Of a stretch of DNA of 64,000 bases, positions 42,845 to 51,719 are shown in pieces. Under the pieces are notes generated by a model. It was not told the origin of the DNA, searched no databases, and worked only from the letters and a program-made list of their open reading frames with translations. The position numbers and the translations under genes were made by a program. How positions within the stretch are numbered: the first letter of the stretch is position 1; each line of letters opens with the position of its first letter. The stretch comes from Streptomyces sp. YIM 121038 (GTDB lineage: Bacteria; Actinomycetota; Actinomycetes; Streptomycetales; Streptomycetaceae): positions 8,864,001-8,928,000 of the forward strand of contig NZ_CP030771.1 in NCBI RefSeq assembly GCF_006088715.1. Direction: 5' to 3'.

Positions 42845-43762
42845 CTACTTCCGCAGCCGTACGTCGAAGGCGTCCCGCAGTCCGTCACCGATGAAGTTGA
42901 ACGCGGCGACGACCAGCACGATCGCGATGCCCGGCGGGAAGATCAGCCACCAGTAGCCGTTCTGCGTGTACGTGATCCCGGCGGACAGCATCGAGCCCCA
43001 GTCGGCCGACGGCGGCGGGATGCTCAGACCGAGGAACGCCAGATAGCTGACGTAGAGGATGGCGTCGGCGATCTGGAACGTGCAGTTGACGATGACGGTG
43101 CCGATCGCGTTCGGCACGATGTGCTTGAAGACCGCCCGCGCGCCCCCGCCGCCCATCATCCGCATGGCCTGGACGTACTCCCGGTCACGCAGCGACAGCG
43201 CCTCGCCGCGCACCAGACGGGCCGGGGACAGCCAGGCGACGGCGGCGATGACGAGGACGAGCACGCCCTTGCTCGGCGTGATGATCGCGGCGACCACGAC
43301 GAGCAGGAACATCGCGGGGATGGCGAGCGCCGCGTCCGTGATCCGCATCAGGGCGGCGTCCACCCAGCCGCCGAAGTAGCCGGACACCGCGCCGTACACG
43401 GTCCCGAAGAGCGTCGCGAGGAGCCCCGCCGCCAGGCCGATCTCCAGCGAGGTCTGCCCGGCCACCATCAGCCGGCCCACCATGTCGTAGCCCAGGTCGG
43501 TGGTGCCGAGCAGGTGTCCGTCGGTGCCGGGGGAGAGGTTGGCCCGTGACAGGTCGGTGTGGGTCTGCTCGGTGTCGTACAGGAGCGGGCCGAGGTAGCT
43601 GAACGCGAGGAGCAGGGCAAGCAGGACCACACCCGTCAGGGCGAGCTTGTTGCCGGTGAAGACGCGCAGGGTGCGGCGGGCGAGCGAGGGCGTCGCGAGC
43701 GCGGCCTCCTCGTTGCCCGGAGCGGTCCCGGGAGCCGGGACGGGGGCCGTCGTGGTGGTCAT
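42845..43762 (-). CDS. ABC importer permease, DppC/OppC-like
   Basis: Inner-membrane permease, 305 aa, six TM segments. The first TM follows FTGNKLALTGVVLLALLLAF, typical for DppC with its N-terminal cytosolic tail. The EAA loop is visible as LRDREYVQAMRMMGGGGARA with IVPNAIGTVIV. It pairs with the DppB-like permease whose stop overlaps its start by 4 bases (ATGA). Confidence 0.93.
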   Translation of the reverse strand: MTTTTAPVPAPGTAPGNEEAALATPSLARRTLRVFTGNKLALTGVVLLALLLAFSYLGPLLYDTEQTHTDLSRANLSPGTDGHLLGTTDLGYDMVGRLMVAGQTSLEIGLAAGLLATLFGTVYGAVSGYFGGWVDAALMRITDAALAIPAMFLLVVVAAIITPSKGVLVLVIAAVAWLSPARLVRGEALSLRDREYVQAMRMMGGGGARAVFKHIVPNAIGTVIVNCTFQIADAILYVSYLAFLGLSIPPPSADWGSMLSAGITYTQNGYWWLIFPPGIAIVLVVAAFNFIGDGLRDAFDVRLRK

Positions 43763-44709
43763 GCCACGCTCCGAATCCGGGGGTCGAGTACGGCGTACAG
43801 GACGTCGGTGAGCAGGGAGCCGACGACGGTGGCGATGCCGACGACGAGCGTCACGCCGAGCAGCACGGGGAAGTCCGAGCCCTGGGCGGCGTTCCAGAAC
43901 AGCAGCCCCATGCCCGGGTAGTTGAACATCGACTCGACCACGAGGGCGCCGCTGAACAGGGTCGGCAGATACAGGCCGAGGAGGGTGGCCAGGGGGATCA
44001 GCGCGTTGCGCAGCACGTGCCGGACGAGCACGCGGCGGCTCGACTGCCCCTTGGCCATGGCCGTGCGGACGTAGTCCTCGGTGAGGTTGTCCAGGACCGC
44101 CGAGCGCATGTAGCGGCTGAACATCGCCACGATGCCGAACGCCATCGTCACCACCGGGAGCACGAGCCCGGTGAAGTCCCCGAGCAGGTCGCCGATCGAC
44201 TCGCCCTGCGGCGCCTCCGCCGGGAAGACCGGCAGGACCTGCGCGAACACGATGATCATGACGAGGCCGAGGAAGAACACGGGCGTGGCGTACAGCAGGA
44301 ACGCCAGACCGGTGAGCGCGTAGTCGGACGCCTTGCCGCGCCGCACCGCCTGGAGCAGGCCCAGCGGGATCGCGATGACGACGGCGAGCGCGGTGGACAG
44401 GACCGTCAGGAGCAGCGTCTTGGGCAGCCGCTGCTTCAGCAGGTCGAGGACGGGTGAGTTGAGCTTGTAGGAGTCGCCCAGGTCGCCGGTGAACAGGCGC
44501 TTGAGGTACATGCCGTACTGCGTGGGCAGCGAACGGTCGTAGCCCTGCTGGTGGTTGAAGTCCTGGATCTGCTGGGGGGTGCCCTTGGGGCCCAGGATGG
44601 CGCGTGCGGGGCCGCCGGGCAGCTGGTGAAGGAGGACGAACACGATGATCGACACCAGGAAGAGCACGACGAGCGCCTGGAGGAGGCGCTTGACCAGAAA
44701 GCCGGTCAC
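43759..44709 (-). CDS. ABC importer permease, DppB/OppB-like
   Basis: Inner-membrane permease, 316 aa, six TM segments, starting VTGFLVKRLLQALVVLFLVS, a standard DppB N-terminus. A large periplasmic loop (GPKGTPQQIQDFNHQQGYDR) follows TM1. The EAA loop reads YVRTAMAKGQSSRRVLVRHV. The GTG at 44709 overlaps the stop of the binding-protein gene (GTGA), so the operon order is binding protein, DppB, DppC, ATPase, mmuM with coupling at almost every junction. Confidence 0.93.
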   Translation of the reverse strand: MTGFLVKRLLQALVVLFLVSIIVFVLLHQLPGGPARAILGPKGTPQQIQDFNHQQGYDRSLPTQYGMYLKRLFTGDLGDSYKLNSPVLDLLKQRLPKTLLLTVLSTALAVVIAIPLGLLQAVRRGKASDYALTGLAFLLYATPVFFLGLVMIIVFAQVLPVFPAEAPQGESIGDLLGDFTGLVLPVVTMAFGIVAMFSRYMRSAVLDNLTEDYVRTAMAKGQSSRRVLVRHVLRNALIPLATLLGLYLPTLFSGALVVESMFNYPGMGLLFWNAAQGSDFPVLLGVTLVVGIATVVGSLLTDVLYAVLDPRIRSVA

Positions 44710-46544
44710 TTGTCGGCTCCCTTCTTCTTGACGTAGTACCAGTCCTGCGGGGCGAAGGTGACCGTGGGGTTCTGCTCGATGCCCCGCAGGTCGTTGCGGA
44801 TCACCGACACCTGGTACGCGGGGTTGGGCATCCACATGACGGGGAGCTGCTCGGCGAGGTACTCGCCGTAGGCGTGCACGGCCTTCATGTCCGGCGCGTA
44901 CTGCACGGCGCGGATGACGCGGTCGGCCCGCTCGTCGCTGTAGTTGCCGAAGTTGGCGGACGCCCCCGTGGAGAACAGCTGCTCGCCGCTGGGGTTGAGC
45001 GGGTAGTACCAGCTGCCCGCCGTGCCGAAGAACGACATGTCCCAGTCGCAGCCGGGGTCCTTGGCCGTGCACGGCACGGAGTTGCCGAGGACGGAGTTGA
45101 GCGGCTGCTGGCGCACCGTCAGCTCGATGCCCGCCTTGGACAGGGACGACTTGAGCTCCTGCATCATGTTCGTCGTCTCCGTGGAGCCGGACTGGGACAG
45201 GAGCGTCAGCTTCAGAGGCGTGTCCTTCGCGATGCCCGGGCCGCACTCGTCGGGGCCCGTGCCGGGGCGGGCGCAGCGCGCGGTGCCGCCGTCGTCGCGC
45301 CAGCCGTGGGCCCGCAGGAGCGAAACGGCCTTGGCCACCGAGAACGGGTACCGGTCGCGCTCCATCGCGGGTGACAGGTACTGGCTCTTCGGGGTGACCG
45401 GCACCGGGCCGAGCGTCGGCGTGGCGCTGCCCTGCCAGATGACCTCGCTCATCGCCTTCTGGTCGACGAGGTGCTGCATGGCCTGGCGCACGTACAGCCG
45501 GCGCAGGAGCGGTCCCGCGTGCGTGGAGTTGAAGTTGTAGACGATGTACGTGGCCGCCCAGCCCTCCCAGGGGTCGACGCGGTAGCCCCGGTCCTCGAAC
45601 TTCTCCTTCTGCGCCATCACCGAGGGCGGGATGTAGCCGTAGTCGACGCCCCCGGAGCGCAGCACGTTGTACTCGGAGTCGGCGGTGGTGAAGGGTTTGA
45701 AGACGACTTTGTCCAGGTGCGGGCGCTGGGACCGCGGGCCGCTGAACTTCTCGTTGGGCACGATGGTGACCTGGCCGTTGTCGCGCCAGCCCGCGAGCCT
45801 CCAGGGCCCGTTGACGGTCTTCCACAGCGGGTCGCTGCCGTACGAACCGAGGCTCTTGGCGTGCCGGGTGAGCCGGGCGAAGACCGCCTTGGCGCCCTTC
45901 GCCGTCCGGTCGAAGTCGCCGGTCCTGCCGCCGTCGGTGGTGGCGCTCCAGGCGTGCTGGGGCAGTGCCCGCATCAGCGTGAGCTGGTTGGCCGTGAACC
46001 AGTCCGGGTTGTAGGCGCGGCTCAGGCGCAGCCGCACGGTGTGCGCGTCGAGCGTCTCGAACCGCTTGACGTTGTCGGGCATCGTGCCGACCGAGTAGTT
46101 GCCCCAGGAGGCCTTGTTGGCCTTGACGAGGTTGAACCAGAACTCCAGGTCGCGTGCTGTCACCGGCCTGCCGTCGGACCACTTCACGCCCTTGCGCAGC
46201 GGCACGGTGACGGTCCTGTTGCCGTCGCTGTACGTCGGCTCCAGGCCCAGGGTGCTCGGCCCGTGCGTGGTCAGCTCGCCCTTGTGCCGGTCCTGCACGG
46301 CGTCGTACACCGGCATGAAGAGCAGGCTCTGGATGCCGTAGTTGTACGAGCCGCCGTAGCCGGGCGCGCCGATCGGGAAGATCCAGTTGGGCGTCGCGGC
46401 CGGGGGCAGGGCCATCGTCGCGGTACCGCCCTCGACCGGGGTGCCGCCGGTCGGGCCCATGTCGACGCGGGCGCCGTCGCGGGTGCAGCCGGTGAGGGCC
46501 GCGAGCACGAGGCCCGCGGCCACGGCCGCCTTGAGTGCACGCAT
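44706..46544 (-). CDS. Peptide-type solute-binding lipoprotein (SBP_bac_5)
   Basis: Extracellular solute receptor, 612 aa. The lipobox LAALTGC at residues about 14-20 predicts a lipoprotein. The family-5 pattern shows in LRKGVKWSDGRPVTARDLEF and DRVIRAVQYAPDMKAVHAYG. The ATG at 46544 is chosen because GGAGG is 10 bases upstream; the frame before it is non-coding in composition. At 612 aa it is longer than most DppA proteins. The ligand may be a peptide or another cation such as S-methylmethionine, considering the coupled mmuM; this is inference only. Confidence 0.92.
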   Translation of the reverse strand: MRALKAAVAAGLVLAALTGCTRDGARVDMGPTGGTPVEGGTATMALPPAATPNWIFPIGAPGYGGSYNYGIQSLLFMPVYDAVQDRHKGELTTHGPSTLGLEPTYSDGNRTVTVPLRKGVKWSDGRPVTARDLEFWFNLVKANKASWGNYSVGTMPDNVKRFETLDAHTVRLRLSRAYNPDWFTANQLTLMRALPQHAWSATTDGGRTGDFDRTAKGAKAVFARLTRHAKSLGSYGSDPLWKTVNGPWRLAGWRDNGQVTIVPNEKFSGPRSQRPHLDKVVFKPFTTADSEYNVLRSGGVDYGYIPPSVMAQKEKFEDRGYRVDPWEGWAATYIVYNFNSTHAGPLLRRLYVRQAMQHLVDQKAMSEVIWQGSATPTLGPVPVTPKSQYLSPAMERDRYPFSVAKAVSLLRAHGWRDDGGTARCARPGTGPDECGPGIAKDTPLKLTLLSQSGSTETTNMMQELKSSLSKAGIELTVRQQPLNSVLGNSVPCTAKDPGCDWDMSFFGTAGSWYYPLNPSGEQLFSTGASANFGNYSDERADRVIRAVQYAPDMKAVHAYGEYLAEQLPVMWMPNPAYQVSVIRNDLRGIEQNPTVTFAPQDWYYVKKKGADK

Positions 46545-46769
46545 GGTTCGGGGCCTCCAGGAGCTGCCGGGACCGGATCCGCACGTTTGAGCGGTGGGAG
46601 GGCCGCACGCTAGGCCTGAGGAGAAAAGCAAGTCAAGAGCTTCGTTCGGCAAAGACCGCGAAAAGCCGGACAGGGCTGGCTGTTTCTTCGAAGGGCTGGT
46701 CAACTTCCTTTGTCGCGCCCTAGTGTTCGGTCGGCATGCGAAACAACTCGTCGAACGTACGGGGGCGAT
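46545..46769. other. Divergent intergenic region between binding protein and ROK regulator
   Basis: 225 bases containing a stretch of lower GC (about 46618-46712). Visible are the small palindrome CTTCGAAG (46686-46693) and a distant inverted pair GTTCG (46724-46728) and CGAAC (46752-46756). ROK repressors bind AT-rich palindromes, so an operator for the regulator at 46770 is probable here, but I cannot name the exact site. No extra gene is seen. Confidence 0.45.
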
Positions 46770-47990
46770 ATGGCAAGCGGCGCACACGGCGAGCCCGGAT
46801 CGGCGCAGCACATCGTGCATCTGGTGTCGTCGGGCGCGGCCACGTCACGGGCCGCTCTCGTACGGGAGCTGGGCCTCGCGCCGTCCACGGTCTCGCTGCG
46901 CGTCCAGGAGCTGGTGACCGCCGGGGTGCTCACCGAGTCCGGCGAGGGGGCCTCCCGGGGCGGGCGCCGCCCGAGGCTCCTGCGGGTGCGCACCCAGGGC
47001 GGGGTGGCGCTCGCCGCCGACCTCGGCAGCCACCACGCCCGGCTCGGCGCCGTCGACCTCGGCGGCCGCGTCCTCGGCCCCCTGGACCTGCCGCACGACA
47101 TCACGGCCGGGCCCGAGCCGGTCGTCGACTGGCTGTGCGAGCGCGTGGCCGACCTCGCCGCCCGCGAGCGCGCGGTGGGCCGAGCCGTGCGCGCCCTCGG
47201 CGTCGCCTTCCCCGGCCCCGTCCGGCCGGGCGAGGGCTGTGTGCTCAGCCCCTCGCGGATGCCCGGCTGGCACCGCTTCCCGCTGCGCGAGGTGCTCACC
47301 GAACGCCTCGGTCTGCCCGTGACCGTCGAGAACGACGCCACGATGATGGCCGTCGGCGAGCACCGCACGGCCCGGCCCGAACTCGACCACCTCGTCGTGG
47401 TCAAGGCGGGCCGGGGCATCGGCAGCGGCGTCATCGCGGCGGGCCGCCCGCACGACGGCGCGGGCGGCGTGGCCGGGGACATCAGCCACGTCCGCATCGA
47501 GGCGGCGGGCGAGCGCCCGTGCAGCTGCGGCAACATCGGCTGCCTGGAGACCGTCGCGAGCGGCGCCGCGCTGATCCGCGAACTCGCCGCGCAGGGCGTC
47601 GAGGTGGCGTCCACGAGCGAACTCCTGAGGCTCGTCGCCGACGGCGACCCCCGGGCCACCACCCTGGTGCGCACCGCGGGTCGCCACATCGGCACGGTCC
47701 TGTCCGTCGTCGTGAACTTCTTCAACCCGCAGGCCGTGGCGCTCGGCGGCGTGCTCGCCACCGCCGAGCCGCTGGTCGCCGCCGTGCGCGGGGTCCTCTA
47801 CGAACGCTGCCTGCCGCTCGCCACGGCGGACCTGGAGATCACCACCACGGTGACGGGACCGGACGCGGGGCTGCTCGGCGCGGGCCTCACCGCCCTGCGC
47901 GAGGAGCTGCCGACCGCACCCGCCCAGGAGCCGGGCGCGGCCCCGCGCGAGCAGTCCGCCCCCCGTCAGGAAGAGAGCGCCCGCACATGA
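46770..47990 (+). CDS. ROK family transcriptional regulator
   Basis: ROK protein with an N-terminal winged helix, 406 aa. The DNA-binding part is AATSRAALVRELGLAPSTVS plus the LVTAGVLTESGEGASRGGRR wing. The kinase-like part has LAADLGSHHARLGAVDLGG, the ENDATMMAVGEHR site, and the ROK zinc-binding cluster as GERPCSCGNIGCLETVASG, with all three cysteines. Ligand unknown. It is divergent from the peptide-type importer and overlaps the M81 peptidase gene by 4 bases, so it is likely to control both. The C-terminus is a Pro/Ala/Glu-rich tail. Confidence 0.9.
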   Translation: MASGAHGEPGSAQHIVHLVSSGAATSRAALVRELGLAPSTVSLRVQELVTAGVLTESGEGASRGGRRPRLLRVRTQGGVALAADLGSHHARLGAVDLGGRVLGPLDLPHDITAGPEPVVDWLCERVADLAARERAVGRAVRALGVAFPGPVRPGEGCVLSPSRMPGWHRFPLREVLTERLGLPVTVENDATMMAVGEHRTARPELDHLVVVKAGRGIGSGVIAAGRPHDGAGGVAGDISHVRIEAAGERPCSCGNIGCLETVASGAALIRELAAQGVEVASTSELLRLVADGDPRATTLVRTAGRHIGTVLSVVVNFFNPQAVALGGVLATAEPLVAAVRGVLYERCLPLATADLEITTTVTGPDAGLLGAGLTALREELPTAPAQEPGAAPREQSAPRQEESART

Positions 47991-49579
47991 CCAGCACCGA
48001 GCCCGTCACCGGCCGCCCGCTGCGCATCGGCATCGGCGGCATCGGCATCGAGTCCTCCACGTTCTGCCCGCACCGCTCCACCACCGACGACTTCCGCCAG
48101 AGCCGTGGCCAGGAGCTGCTCGACCGCTACGCCTGGACCCGCCCGGACAGCGACCTCGCCCGCCTCGGCGGCCCCGTCGAGTGGGTGCCGCTCCTGCACG
48201 CCACGTCCCTGCCCGGCGGCCCCGTGGAAGCCGAGTCGTATCTGACCCTCAAGGACGAACTCGTCACCCGCGTCCGGCGGGCGGGCCCGCTCGACGGGCT
48301 CGTGTACGACATCCACGGCGCCATGAGCGTCGTCGGCCTCACCGACGCCGAGGCCGACCTCACGGAGGCGGTGCGCGCGGCCCTGGACTCCGCGGGCACC
48401 CCGGACGGCGGGAGCCGCCCCATGATCTCCGCGGCCATGGACCTGCACGGCAACGTCTCGCGGCGCTTCGCCGAGCCCGTCGACCTGCTCACCGCGCACC
48501 GCCTGGCCCCGCACGAGGACGCCTGGGAGACCCGCGAGCGCGCCGCCCGCAACCTGGTGCGCTGTCTGCGCGAGGGCAGGCGGCCGCACCGGGCGTGGGT
48601 GCAGGTGCCGGTGCTGCTCCCCGGCGAGAAGACCAGCACGCGCCTGGAGCCCGCCACGTCCCTGTACGCCTCGCTCGCCGGCATCGAGGAGCTGCCCGGC
48701 ATCCTCGACGCGGCCCTGTGGGTGGGCTACGCCTGGGCCGACGAGCCGCGCTGCCGGGCCGCCGTCGTGGTCACCGGCGACGACGCGGGGCGGGCCGCCG
48801 CCGAGGCCGAGGGGCTCGCGCGCCGCTACTGGGCGGCGCGCCGCGACTTCGCCTTCGTCGGGCCGACCGGCAGCGCCGACGAGTGCATCGAGAAGGCGGT
48901 GGCGTCCGACCGGCGGCCCTTCCTCATCAGCGACTCCGGCGACAACCCCACCGCGGGCGGCGCGGGCGACCTCGCGTACATGCTGGCCCGGCTCCTGGCC
49001 AACGACACCGTCCGCTCCGGGCGCGTCACCGCCGTGCACCCCGGCATCACCGACCCCGTCGCCGTCGCCCAGTGCTTCGCGGCGGGCGTCGGCGCCGAGG
49101 TGACGCTGTCGGTGGGCGGCAAGGTCGACACGGGCCACGGCGGGCCGTACGAACTCACCGGCACCGTCGAGGCGTTGCAGCGCGCCACCGACCGGCAGGA
49201 CCGGGCCGAGGGCGGCGCCTACGACCGGGGCGTCGGCATGGCGGCGGTCCGCGTCGGCGGGCTCACGCTGATCCTCGTCGCGCGCCGCAAGCCCTTCCAC
49301 ACCCTCGCCGACTTCCTCGGCCCCGCCGAAGGAGGCCTCGGGATCGACCCGAGGACGTACGACCTGGTCGTCGTGAAGATCGGCTATCTGGAGCCGGAGC
49401 TGTACGACATGGCCGCCGACTGGCTCCTCGCCCTCACCCCGGGCGGCGTCGACCAGGACCTCCACCGGCTCGGCCACCACCGGGTGGAGCGGCCCCTGTA
49501 CCCCTTCGACGAGGACGCGTACGAGGACGGCGCGGGCCCCGACCTGACGGCGACCGCCCTGGCGCCGCTCGCCCCCTGA
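47987..49579 (+). CDS. M81 family metallopeptidase (MlrC/microcystinase-like)
   Basis: Metal-dependent peptidase-like protein, 530 aa, related to MlrC, which completes breakdown of the linearised cyanobacterial peptide microcystin. The zinc site is conserved as VYDIHGAM (Asp108, His110) and MDLHGN (His154). The MlrC_C domain holds DSGDNPTAGGAGDLAYML and KIGYLEPELYDMAADWLLAL. It starts with an ATGA overlap with the ROK gene. Together with a peptide-type importer this suggests uptake and cleavage of an unusual peptide or amino-acid conjugate. Substrate unknown. Confidence 0.9.
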   Translation: MTSTEPVTGRPLRIGIGGIGIESSTFCPHRSTTDDFRQSRGQELLDRYAWTRPDSDLARLGGPVEWVPLLHATSLPGGPVEAESYLTLKDELVTRVRRAGPLDGLVYDIHGAMSVVGLTDAEADLTEAVRAALDSAGTPDGGSRPMISAAMDLHGNVSRRFAEPVDLLTAHRLAPHEDAWETRERAARNLVRCLREGRRPHRAWVQVPVLLPGEKTSTRLEPATSLYASLAGIEELPGILDAALWVGYAWADEPRCRAAVVVTGDDAGRAAAEAEGLARRYWAARRDFAFVGPTGSADECIEKAVASDRRPFLISDSGDNPTAGGAGDLAYMLARLLANDTVRSGRVTAVHPGITDPVAVAQCFAAGVGAEVTLSVGGKVDTGHGGPYELTGTVEALQRATDRQDRAEGGAYDRGVGMAAVRVGGLTLILVARRKPFHTLADFLGPAEGGLGIDPRTYDLVVVKIGYLEPELYDMAADWLLALTPGGVDQDLHRLGHHRVERPLYPFDEDAYEDGAGPDLTATALAPLAP

Positions 49580-49641
49580 GATCCTGAGCCCCTCCGCAAG
49601 CGCCTCGGTCAGTGTCGCCCGTACGAGAGGAACCGTCCGCC

Positions 49642-50469
49642 ATGAAGCGTGCCGCCACCCTGTCCGCCCTGGTCTGTCTGCTCGCCGTGACGGCGGCCGC
49701 GCCCGCCGCGCCCGGCGGCCACGGCACCGGGCACGGCACGGGCCGGGACAAGGGCCGGGACAAGGGCAGCCTCCTCGACTCCGTGCCGAAGCGGGGCGTG
49801 CTGCGTGTGTGCACCACCGGCGACTACCGCCCCTTCACGCACCGCGAGAGCGACGGCGGCTACCGGGGCATCGACATCGACATGGCCCGCGGCCTGGCCA
49901 AGTCCCTGGACGCGAAGCCGAAGTTCGTCGCCACCACCTGGAAGGAGATCGTCGACGGCGTGGCCGACCGCCGCTGCGACATCGCCATGGGCGGCATCTC
50001 CCTCACCCTGCCGCGCGCCCGCAAGGCGTACTTCAGCGAGCCGACCCGCGAGGACGGCAAGACCCCGATCGCGCGCTGCGCGGACAAGGACAAGTACGCC
50101 ACGCTCGAACAGATCGACCGGCCCGGCACCCGGGTCGTCGTCAACCCCGGCGGTACGAACGAGCAGTTCGCCCGCGCCCACATCAAGCGGGCCACCCTCA
50201 CCGTCCACCCGGACAACACCACGATCTTCCAGGAGATCGTCGACGGCCGCGCGGACGTGATGATGACCGACGCGAGCGAGACCCGCTACCAGGCCGAGCT
50301 CCACCCCGAACTGTGCTCGCTCCACCCGGACGAGCCGTTCACCTTCGCCGAGAAGGCCTACGCGCTCCCGCGCGGGGACGAGGAGTTCAAGGAGTACGTC
50401 GACCAGTTCGTGCACCTGGCGACCCACGACGGGACGTACGCGGCGTACGAGGCGGAGTGGATGAAGTAA
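49642..50469 (+). CDS. Secreted cyclohexadienyl dehydratase-like protein (PheC type)
   Basis: Exported protein of 275 aa with a signal peptide (RAATLSALVCLLAVTAAAPA) and a short Gly/His/Lys-rich linker, then a solute-binding fold. Rather than a plain amino-acid receptor it has the PheC-specific pattern: GVLRVCTTGDYRPFTHRE, CDIAMGGISLTL, DGKTPIARCADK, RVVVNPGGTNEQFARAH and DVMMTDASETRYQAELHPEL. PheC is the periplasmic cyclohexadienyl (prephenate/arogenate) dehydratase of Pseudomonas. No ABC permease genes adjoin it. Start at ATG 49642 with GAGAGGA upstream. It could be an enzyme or a binding protein. Confidence 0.8.
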   Translation: MKRAATLSALVCLLAVTAAAPAAPGGHGTGHGTGRDKGRDKGSLLDSVPKRGVLRVCTTGDYRPFTHRESDGGYRGIDIDMARGLAKSLDAKPKFVATTWKEIVDGVADRRCDIAMGGISLTLPRARKAYFSEPTREDGKTPIARCADKDKYATLEQIDRPGTRVVVNPGGTNEQFARAHIKRATLTVHPDNTTIFQEIVDGRADVMMTDASETRYQAELHPELCSLHPDEPFTFAEKAYALPRGDEEFKEYVDQFVHLATHDGTYAAYEAEWMK

Positions 50470-50533
50470 CGGTCGGGGACCGGCCCGGTACCGAACCCTG
50501 ACAGTGTCTGCATGCACGCGCCAAACTGTGCGC

Positions 50534-51562
50534 ATGTCCTTAGCAGAGCTGGCGAGCATGGCCGTCACCGCCATGACGACGGGGGTCGCCTCCGGTGCGG
50601 GAACCGCGGTGGTCGACGAGGTCAGAGAGCTGGTCCGGGGCCGCCTTGAGCGGTCCGAGGAGGGGCGCGGCGCCCTGCGCAGGCTGGACGCCGAACCGGC
50701 GCCGGACGGCGCGGCCGACGACGTCACCGCCCGGCTGACCGCGCTGCTCGAGGAGGACCCGGAGCTCGCCCGCAGGCTCCGGGCCGCCCTCGCGCCGGAC
50801 GTGCCGCCCCCGCCCGCCGCCCCGCCGACCGTCCACCAGCAGATCACCATCGGCGGCAACGCCCACCGCAGCACCGTCGTCATCGGCCCCGTCGAACTGC
50901 CGCGCACACGCGGCATGTTGATCGCACTGACCAGCATCGGCGTCGTCCTGGCCGTGCTGCTCGTCCTCGGCTTCCGCAGCGTTCTGGACAGCCTCACGGA
51001 CGACGACGGCGACGAGGACGGCGGGGGCTCCGGGAGCGGCCGGGTGACCGCGCTGCGACAGGAACCCGACGTCAGGGCGGTCCTGCCGGACTCCGCGGGC
51101 GTCGCACAGGGCTGGCAGACCACCCAGGCCGCCGACGTCCGCAAGGGCGCCCCGGAGTGCGGGAACGGCTGCGCGGGGGCCCTGTACACCGCCACCGTGC
51201 GGCACGAGAAGGAGAGCCCGCTCGCGGGGGTCTTCTTCCACGTCGAGGCGTACGACACCGCGGACCACGCGGCCGCGCGCTTCAAGGACCTGCGGGCGGA
51301 CAAGGACCGGAACACCGACGTGCTCGACCCCCTGACGATCCAGCGGCTGGGCGACGAGAGCGTCGCGTACCGCAAGAACATCGTCAACGCGGCGAGCGCC
51401 GAGGCGGGCGCGCGCGTGGGCACGGTCGTCACCTGGACCACCTACCGCACCGGCGACGACTCCCTGGACCCCGCGACCCTCACCGCCCTCGCCCGCATGA
51501 TCGTGGACCGCGCCCAACAGGCCCAGGACGGGCGGGAACCCACCGCCCGGGCCGGCCTCTGA
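50534..51562 (+). CDS. Single-pass membrane protein of unknown function
   Basis: Not assigned to a family. 342 aa. Residues 1-95 are helical and charged (SLAELASMAVTAMTTGVASG, then EVRELVRGRLERSEEGRGAL), a type of N-terminal segment I have seen on Streptomyces proteins near conflict-type genes. Next comes a proline linker, a short strand-like HQQITIGGNAHRSTVVIGPV, one TM helix (MLIALTSIGVVLAVLLVLGF, about 136-155), an acidic/Gly linker and an extracellular domain of about 170 aa with one Cys pair (PECGNGCAG). It precedes the hydrolase-caspase operon by 157 bases on the same strand and may belong with it. Confidence 0.75.
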   Translation: MSLAELASMAVTAMTTGVASGAGTAVVDEVRELVRGRLERSEEGRGALRRLDAEPAPDGAADDVTARLTALLEEDPELARRLRAALAPDVPPPPAAPPTVHQQITIGGNAHRSTVVIGPVELPRTRGMLIALTSIGVVLAVLLVLGFRSVLDSLTDDDGDEDGGGSGSGRVTALRQEPDVRAVLPDSAGVAQGWQTTQAADVRKGAPECGNGCAGALYTATVRHEKESPLAGVFFHVEAYDTADHAAARFKDLRADKDRNTDVLDPLTIQRLGDESVAYRKNIVNAASAEAGARVGTVVTWTTYRTGDDSLDPATLTALARMIVDRAQQAQDGREPTARAGL

Positions 51563-51591
51563 GCACCGGGCACGGGCGGCGCCCGCGCACC

Positions 51592-51607
51592 CCGGGGTAA
51601 TCCCTGG
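51592..51607. promoter_or_regulatory. Palindrome CCGGGGTAATCCCTGG before the hydrolase-caspase operon
   Basis: An imperfect 16-bp palindrome (GGGG-TAAT-CCC core) 113 bases upstream of the hydrolase start. It shares 13 of 16 positions with the PAS-LuxR operator consensus CTVGGGAWWTCCCBAG and the same layout as the palindrome at 56927. Candidate operator for the operon. Confidence 0.4.
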
Positions 51608-51719
51608 GCCCGTCCCCGATGCCGGGGCGCCCGGCGGCGGCCTACGGTGGCAGCCGCCGGAAGCTGAGGGGCGCCGCAGACGGCTGCGGTGAGCTTCGGG
51701 CGGGCCGGAGGTTTGCGCG

